39,393 nucleotides of DNA from Planctomycetaceae bacterium (GTDB taxonomy: Bacteria; Planctomycetota; Planctomycetia; Planctomycetales; Planctomycetaceae). The notes under the pieces were generated by a model that ran no database searches, was not told the origin of the DNA, and saw only the letters and a list, made by a program, of their open reading frames with translations. Positions 36,201 through 39,393 of this stretch are shown here, piece by piece (position 1 is the first letter of the stretch; the number at the start of each line of letters is the position of its first letter). The stretch lies in contig JAKFUF010000166.1 of NCBI GenBank assembly GCA_021732845.1, forward strand, positions 1-39,393. Direction: 5' to 3'. Both the position numbers and the translations under genes were made by a program.

Positions 36201-37324
36201 TCCGTCGTAATTCGGCGGTCAGTCCAAAGTTCTTCCATTTGATCGACTAGCAGAAGAATCTTGACCGCGCCATCGCCCGTCTCAGCAGCCCGAACAACCG
36301 CCGGCCCGATTGCCAATTTGGCGGTGAGTACGGGATCTCTGACCAGTCCCTCGCAAATGTCTTCAAGAGTGCCGCCGGAGCTGCGCAGCTCGGGAAGCTG
36401 CTCCGCCAATGCGCGCGTGAGGCCCGTGATCAGTTCGCTGCCACCAAGACCCGGAATGAATGGTACGACACGCCAGTAGCGAACCTGGTCGTCATAAGCA
36501 TGCTGGACAAGCGAGGCCGCCACCCCCGCTCGTGCGAGGGAACTTTTTCCGGAGCCGCTAGCTCCGACGATGACGGCAAATGCACACCCAGACGCTGCGC
36601 GCTCGCGCAGCCGTTGTAGTAAGTCGCAAGTTTCTTCTTCCCGCCCGTGAAAAATCAGCGCATGTTCGATGTCGAAGAATTTGAGGCCGCGGTATGGATC
36701 ATCCAGCCACTGCGGCGCACCATTTGCTTGCAGCATCTCGTCCAGCACCTGCCGCAAATGGGTGTGTAGACGTTGTGCGAAGCTAACCGGCTCTGGGTAG
36801 CTTTGCAAAGCCCGCACGTTGTGACCGTCAGCGTCTTGAAATTGCTCACGTATGAACAACTCAGCTAACTTGCGCTGCTCGATCAGATCTTCAAGCTGAC
36901 CCTTCGGACTATCGGCCATGCGCTGCCGGAACGACTTTTCATCATCGCGAGCATAAGCCAGGATTACGGGTCGCGATTTGCTTTGGGCGACTGCGGCCAG
37001 CATCAGGTCGAATTCCCGCTCGGTACCACTGCGGTACGGTGTGCCGTCGACACGTGTAATGTTCTGACTCAGGGGGCTTCCGAGACGCGACCAAAGAATG
37101 AATACTGCAACATCGATCGGCTTCGTGTGCAGGATGAAGTCGATTGCCTCTTGAAAAGACGCGGTGGCAGGCAATGCTAGGTCCTCCCACAAGACAGGCA
37201 CGAGCTTGGCATTCGAATAAATGCGCTGCAACCCTGCAATCACGCGCCGTGCCTGATCGCGTTCCGCAACAACATCGCCAGGGCTTGAGATGAAAATCCG
37301 GAGTTCAGAAATGCTTGTGGTCAT
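30236..37324 (-). CDS. Giant DUF4062 / STAND NTPase / WD40-like / TPR protein, candidate defence sensor
   Basis: The 2362-residue protein has several regions in order. (1) A DUF4062-like domain (about 5-130) begins ELRIFISSPGDV and includes GTEREFDLM. (2) A STAND NTPase has Walker A GASGSGKS (254-261), Walker B ILLLVDQMEEL (about 356-366) and the YLAHEALLSRW signature (about 587-597) typical of nSTAND1 proteins. (3) One membrane segment lies at about 684-703 and (4) a coiled coil at about 705-775. (5) A very long beta-propeller region (about 860-1950) carries degenerate WD40 units such as FSSDGTHLALAWADGTVQIW. (6) A C-terminal TPR region runs from about 1990 to 2362. STAND proteins oligomerise on ligand binding, and many in bacteria are antiphage sensors. 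No separate effector nuclease domain is visible; DUF4062, the membrane segment or the neighbouring nucleases could serve. The gene appears less GC-rich than its neighbours. Confidence 0.92.
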   Translation of the reverse strand: MTTSISELRIFISSPGDVVAERDQARRVIAGLQRIYSNAKLVPVLWEDLALPATASFQEAIDFILHTKPIDVAVFILWSRLGSPLSQNITRVDGTPYRSGTEREFDLMLAAVAQSKSRPVILAYARDDEKSFRQRMADSPKGQLEDLIEQRKLAELFIREQFQDADGHNVRALQSYPEPVSFAQRLHTHLRQVLDEMLQANGAPQWLDDPYRGLKFFDIEHALIFHGREEETCDLLQRLRERAASGCAFAVIVGASGSGKSSLARAGVAASLVQHAYDDQVRYWRVVPFIPGLGGSELITGLTRALAEQLPELRSSGGTLEDICEGLVRDPVLTAKLAIGPAVVRAAETGDGAVKILLLVDQMEELWTDRRITTENRTKFLEVLEGLARCGHIAVLGTLRSDFYPHAQLEPAFLRLKGDRGHFDLLPPATAALQRLITEPARSAGLSFERDDRSGRTLDEMILKDASRDPAALPLLQYVLSELYQRRNSAACKLTFSAYQSLEGVDGVLGKRAAEMFGGLAQEVRVALPELLSHLVTVDIAGEQSAARRRAPLAELTATPARRALTNALIDARFLTTDRHEETPIGYLAHEALLSRWQELAVWLSANRDYLRQRTRVEQAQERWTQQNRDPSLLLAPGLPLEEGSQLLTEAPLLLSDGTVAYIRASLQHQEQMRTRTRLRRRATILTLSVLTCVAITGAVFAWFKQNEAESNSIAATAGQTEAKRQRAIAEQNSREKTELAERMQKLANANGQLAIAEGNARKSAEVAEKEALKLSVSGFHQAADSLLLTARLLRVTDDDNSKRDALDALSRAGAIQLPAIAAFQKLDLPAERLDAEMRYWEASAVALRSEATHWMSALRLRKSNVVTLASDLSSGFIAADTSGTRFAVASGFSDEILIMDNKGKTIHKLQGGRGVSQHSGKLQFSGEKTLTYVTNDPTFPISLVWTFPDPTPLRQRRVASLAQPDPSRPPGEIPYPKDEAPFAPGQSRASRASATNGTYTATAYAGDRHEANSEMSVSVHSTPDTAEREVWTGTLRGGESILKLAFGKLSRDLYVVTNQRIILIDVESGQFTESLLTEIPSNVSISDFAVLEGGAMLLARFNSYDSSRRPLDDGTKLQIWSATLPVVNTMATGSMRAGDKFALNSEGLAIVGGKDQLLRAYRGREILWKAGLPSGDGVFWQFPWSGLRGDPQRLVVQQRSLAQNKSDVAMSTSVFDPENGRLLHEFPAEGIGRALAVSDDRAFAVVADDESKSEIQWDLWSIPGAKRLGTLSRFPAGKTPRTQFSPDSRWLVVSHGSANFQLWKTAPLTRVAETTLRLHELDRITFDSQSDRMLIEGTPLVTGKLPPAADTALDFAPPLPSDNSRQNSRATVFDLSTGKSVCELDLGEGWDYERSVNFTKNIRYGAQFPSSSTFAPLRLELFDLASSKRIPLSEPTWHWIRPPQLHWSSDGTRLLVLGEVDSRIGRAELWDVTKPKLLRSHNFKEIFHGPALQAANAKSLRIVAEKSFNEKVQEINWSWVDGKDTAAPAESVLVRGTISSNSAIENSNRQQDGSWTWELHQFGTELRYSGLGPGRQAEVVLLDVTDADFRIVSASVDPTGKYCFVRGRHAGDKVKPGTPAPGGIWNTVNGRLVVRFPEGHALGCWSDNGQFALSSIRGSEDVTIWELATGKKNFTRTPASQVDADFQDRPSSRALLSNDGKRVVLLTRGELQTLDTADGKQIGRIQRIGHFTPITAVAQHFSSQRVASAGTDGGLLVWHGETGQLLKILEWPEHVPAEIEFSKNGSQLFIRSATRRIAALDLEGKVIWTLTEPAAGRGHIVMKRDPLSDTLAIGTVSGDLDLFDGGSGQLLGTIAGVNKNLSGVCFSSDGTHLALAWADGTVQIWKSASGEPMAAWNAGHSVRGMLFSAENQFLVTAGTGIDVRDLRAGSSVWNIPVSGGEISGLAANLATGEIIATRDDETVMTIPVNQISENLNAMNLGLAGFSLSPEKNESVAASDWAGFLKKYRDSVEGRWQAASELAEDHRAAERWAEAIVAYGLLIEQRPADSAAWRMRGEMHMRTGNWQKAVADLTQALGLGAAGDEVKAALTEANNKVGLSLSVEHLSDELKKDPKNSRALMSRGTNYYGLGRWKESAEDFAKATELEPGNSQAWRASGVMLALLGDPKAAAAAFQKACVVAKSDGTAEFAQLFYFHALASLEAGDQQGYVAACERLLKEFSDTKDPALANSVAWTCCLAANSTKDIGRVVELSRLAAAKPEHASLHTLATALFRSEKYQESLQTVKEGVSMHMSGGLPEDWIVLSIASAKLQKLDDANMWLKEAEAAIPMDAKYPDPNWVSNWQRRLLLREAKRAITSDEEK

Positions 37325-37716
37325 TGAGGTCAGCCCGAATTCAGGACAAAACGCGAAAACTCAACGAGGACGAACGGCAGAACTGCGAGCCGGCGCGGAT
37401 TGCATCATCGGTTATATGAAGAGCGACATTTTGTTCGACATGTAGCGAATTCCCGCACAAGCAGTACGGCCAACTCCGAATTTATCAATGAATGTCGCGG
37501 ATGCCAACGGCGTTGGACTGGTCGTCCTCGACTTCAAGAAAGTCGTCAGTGATGATCCTTATGGCGAACCTCTATAACGGCGGACAGCCAGTTGAGTGGC
37601 AGTATCGAAATAACAAAGCAGCGATCAGAAAGGTCGGAGATGCGGGGCATTCTGACAAGTGGCGGTCAGTTGGGTCAACAGCATCAACAGAGTGCATCAC
37701 TCGTTGATGACTTGTC
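37325..37716. other. Intergenic region upstream of the giant STAND gene
   Basis: No supported gene. On the minus strand a TATAAC-like -10 box lies near 37410-37416, but no good -35 box is at the right distance. A plus-strand frame from ATG at about 37488 encodes 29 residues (M-N-V-A-D-A-N-G-V-G-L-V-V-L-D-F...), protein-like but too short to claim. It could be the remnant of a lost gene. Confidence 0.4.
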
Positions 37717-38121
37717 TTAACGGGGCATTGAGCTGCCGCGGCCGCCTGGGCTGGGTGCTTTGAGGGCCGGCGTGAGGCGTTCCAAGATGAACAGGCCGCC
37801 GACGAGGACGAGTACGAGCAGGGTGAGGCAGAAGCCGAGCTCGGCGGGTTTTTGGTCGCGGTTGGGGATCAGGAAGCTGACGAGTCCGAGGACGCCGGCG
37901 AACCCCAGGCAGATCAGGGTTCCGGCGTGGTTCGGGGGCTGCATCTCAAGGGCGTGTCGTCCAAGGTCGGGGCGGTAGGTCGGCTGGAAGGCTCCCACAA
38001 ATTCCCGGCCGATCAGGACGAGAGCCACGACCGCCAGCGCCAGGCTGGCGGCACCCATGGCCGAATACGGCTTGGGCAAGCCGTGGCTGCGACCAGAATC
38101 TGCCGGATGATGCACCATCAT
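37717..38121 (-). CDS. Small membrane protein of unknown function
   Basis: Starting at ATG 38121 (38118 is also possible; the frame is open to 38232) gives about 134 residues. There are three hydrophobic segments (about 24-42, 68-84 and 95-115), a loop with QPTYRPDLGRHALEMQPPNHAG (quoted in part: RPDLGRHALEMQPPN) and a Gly/Pro/Arg-rich C-terminus. I recognise no family. The frame upstream of 38121 lacks features expected of the protein. It is on the same strand as the giant gene but about 390 bases separate them, so an operon is unlikely. Confidence 0.65.
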   Translation of the reverse strand: MMVHHPADSGRSHGLPKPYSAMGAASLALAVVALVLIGREFVGAFQPTYRPDLGRHALEMQPPNHAGTLICLGFAGVLGLVSFLIPNRDQKPAELGFCLTLLVLVLVGGLFILERLTPALKAPSPGGRGSSMPR

Positions 38122-38600
38122 TTGCCCCCAGTTGCGATGCGGACGACCCTGATTGTGCGCTCGAACCCCGTGGCTTGCCACTGCGCCAGTGGATTTCACA
38201 GGGATGACGTGTCCGACAGCAGCCAATTTCAAATTTCGCAGTCAAAAAGTTTTTGGCAATATTTGGTTGACAGGAGGTGGGTCGCACTCTGCGGCTCTGG
38301 ATGTCATCGCACTGGGTACGCCTGATGTTCATTAGGATTTGCCCGTTGAGCCAATGTCCGAGGATGAGCCACGGGAACTGCGAGACCTTTCCGAGGGCTA
38401 ATAGTTTTACAAAAGTTAGAAAACGCTCTTAAAGTCTTGTTGCCGTCGGCGTAAAACTGGAATGTGTACGTGTGTGTCTATGTGTTTGATTGGAAGGGTG
38501 TCGGGCGGCAGGGCATGGACTGGGCAGCACCACAATTTGGCTCCATGGGGGCGCGACCGCGGGCGGCAGGGGCGGCGGGCGGTGACATGCCCGTGAGCGA

Positions 38601-38659
38601 GGAACCCCGACAGCGGATGAGGAAGGCGGCGCAAGCCGCCCATCCGCGCCAGGGGTTCC
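38601..38659 (+). repeat. Strong three-stem hairpin with GNRA-type tetraloop
   Basis: Three perfect stems are stacked: GGAACCCC/GGGGTTCC (8 bp), GCGGATG/CATCCGC (7 bp) and GGCGGC/GCCGCC (6 bp). A GACA/GCCA internal loop separates the first two and a five-base bulge AGGAA on the 5' side separates the last two. The plus-strand loop is GCAA, a GNRA tetraloop. It could be a REP-type DNA element or a structured RNA; no coding or T-run context decides this. Confidence 0.75.
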
Positions 38660-39122
38660 GGAGCGAGCAGAAGTTACCATCGGCTTGGGCCGTGAGCCTG
38701 GGCGGGATGCTGGGGTGCGTCGCGCTGGTGTGGTGGCTGAGCCACGGGTTGGTGTGGCAGCCAGTTTCGGCGTGGATGTGGCTGCTGAAGAGCGGCCGGG
38801 ACCTGTGTCAATTCGCGAAGACCGCGCTGACCGCTGTGCGTCCAGATCACTTCGCGACACGTCCTGCGACCGGCCGTACCACTTCGATGGCTCCGGCCTC
38901 TGCGGTTCGGCGGACTTCAATCTCGCGTTTTGAGGTTGCGCTGTTCTTCACGCCAGCCTCTCCAGACCATCAAGGCGAGCGGGGTAACGTCCGTCCCCTG
39001 ATGCGTTGCCGACAGTTCGGCGTCGGATGTCGAGCCACGAGTTGCGTGGTTGACGGTGCCGGGCGAGCCTGTGTTGTTTTCAAAAGCTCCACGCCAAGGC
39101 ATTCTGCGGCTGGTCTGGATTC

Positions 39123-39194
39123 AGCATCGCGCCACCTGTCTGCGATTCGCCTCACCTGAGCACCGCGCAACCTGTCTACGGTTTGCCGGGCTTA
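39123..39194. repeat. Imperfect 36-bp tandem duplication
   Basis: Two units starting AGCATCGCGC (39123) and AGCACCGCGC (39159) share CACCTGTCTGCG/CAACCTGTCTACG and end TTCGCC/TTTGCC. The second is more diverged. It lies just outside the 3' end of the group II intron. Confidence 0.6.
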
Positions 39195-39269
39195 AGGACC
39201 GGACAAGGAATAAAGCACGCTTCAGGGTGCTAATCGAAGGCCGGTCTTAGGCAACGAGAAGGGGGAACC

Positions 39270-39393
39270 AGTGGAGTAGGAGAGGGGCAGTGTTGCTGCC
39301 TCCTCTCCCCTCGTCAAACCGGACAGGCAGATTTCCCGCATCCGGCTTCCCCGAAGACTTCAACAACAGGCATGCACAGGGAGTTCGCGAGTG
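39270..39393 (-). mobile_element. Group II intron 3' end (domains VI and V), cut by the window edge
   Basis: Read on the minus strand, bases about 39350 to 39311 have the group II domain V layout. They start AAGCCGGATGCG with the AGC catalytic triad, have a GAAA-type loop, and return through TCCGGTTT with a short bulge. The lower stem CCGGA/TCCGG is perfect. Just 3' of it (39308-39279) is a strong hairpin, GGAGAGG/CCTCTCC plus GGCAG/CTGCC with one unpaired A between the stems, as expected for domain VI. The intron body and any reverse transcriptase gene lie to the right of the window. The exact 3' splice site is uncertain (about 39270-39276). One domain V position near the bulge differs from the sequence I would expect, so activity is unproven. 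Confidence 0.72.

Larger units (their letters stand above)
38233..39269. other. About 1 kb with no secure gene
   Basis: The longest frame (38464-39159, plus) has one hydrophobic stretch near residue 78-100 but otherwise low-complexity Arg/Ala/Pro sequence, and it crosses the structured hairpin at 38601-38659 and a tandem duplication at its end. A competing minus-strand frame covers the same bases. I treat both as unsupported. Two GTGGCTCA octamers (as TGAGCCAC) lie at about 38366 and 38738. Confidence 0.5.

Noticed and set aside
38464-39159. 231-residue plus-strand protein
   Set aside because: It crosses a strong hairpin and a tandem duplication, has low-complexity composition and competes with a minus-strand frame; one hydrophobic stretch is not enough.

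Overview
The window looks like a chromosomal segment of a planctomycete (class Planctomycetia; genus not resolvable here). The base composition is fairly GC-rich. Indicators of the group are a leucine-rich protein with the TIGR02996-type N-terminus, a Hanks kinase fused to membrane segments and TPRs, a secreted caspase-like protein, many small membrane proteins of unknown function, weak or absent Shine-Dalgarno sequences, and abundant dispersed hairpin repeats. I found no rRNA, tRNA or CRISPR array.

Layout. 1-828 is gene-free and full of REP-like hairpins. 832-9265 holds an LRR protein (+), a CorA transporter (-), a first HEPN/partner gene pair (-) just downstream of RNase Y (-), and a GT39-like membrane glycosyltransferase (-). 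9286-9566 is a 90-bp tandem repeat array lying between divergent genes. 9591-12832 holds an SRPBCC protein and the RNA-repair enzyme Pnkp (+). 12912-14163 is a second HEPN/partner pair bracketed by ~66-bp direct repeats. 14177-19135 holds a protein-isoaspartate methyltransferase with an extra C-terminal domain (-), a secreted SGNH hydrolase (+), a secreted caspase with Tudor-like repeats (-), and a XerC/D recombinase (+). 19224-23836 is an apparent minus-strand operon, uvrB - three membrane proteins - nnrE. It is followed by a small LRR membrane protein (+), trpG/pabA (-) and a 1037-residue Ser/Thr kinase (+).

28746-37324 is defence-like: a solitary Vsr-type nick endonuclease (-), an HNH nuclease (+) and a giant 2362-residue DUF4062 / STAND NTPase / transmembrane / WD40-like / TPR protein (-). 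The window ends with a small membrane protein, a gene-poor stretch with a strongly structured inverted repeat, and the 3' end (domains V and VI) of a minus-strand group II intron running off the right edge.

Best candidates for an undescribed system are: (i) the duplicated two-gene module of a HEPN protein that lacks the usual RX4-6H ribonuclease motif and a conserved partner of unknown function, joined in both copies by an identical 22-nt overlap; and (ii) the giant STAND protein next to two nucleases. A strongly over-represented octamer (GTGGCTCA, about 20 hand-counted copies against 1-2 expected) is absent from roughly 25.3-38.3 kb, the segment holding the kinase, nucleases and giant protein. 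This fits a different history for that segment. All of this is from reading alone; no database search was run.
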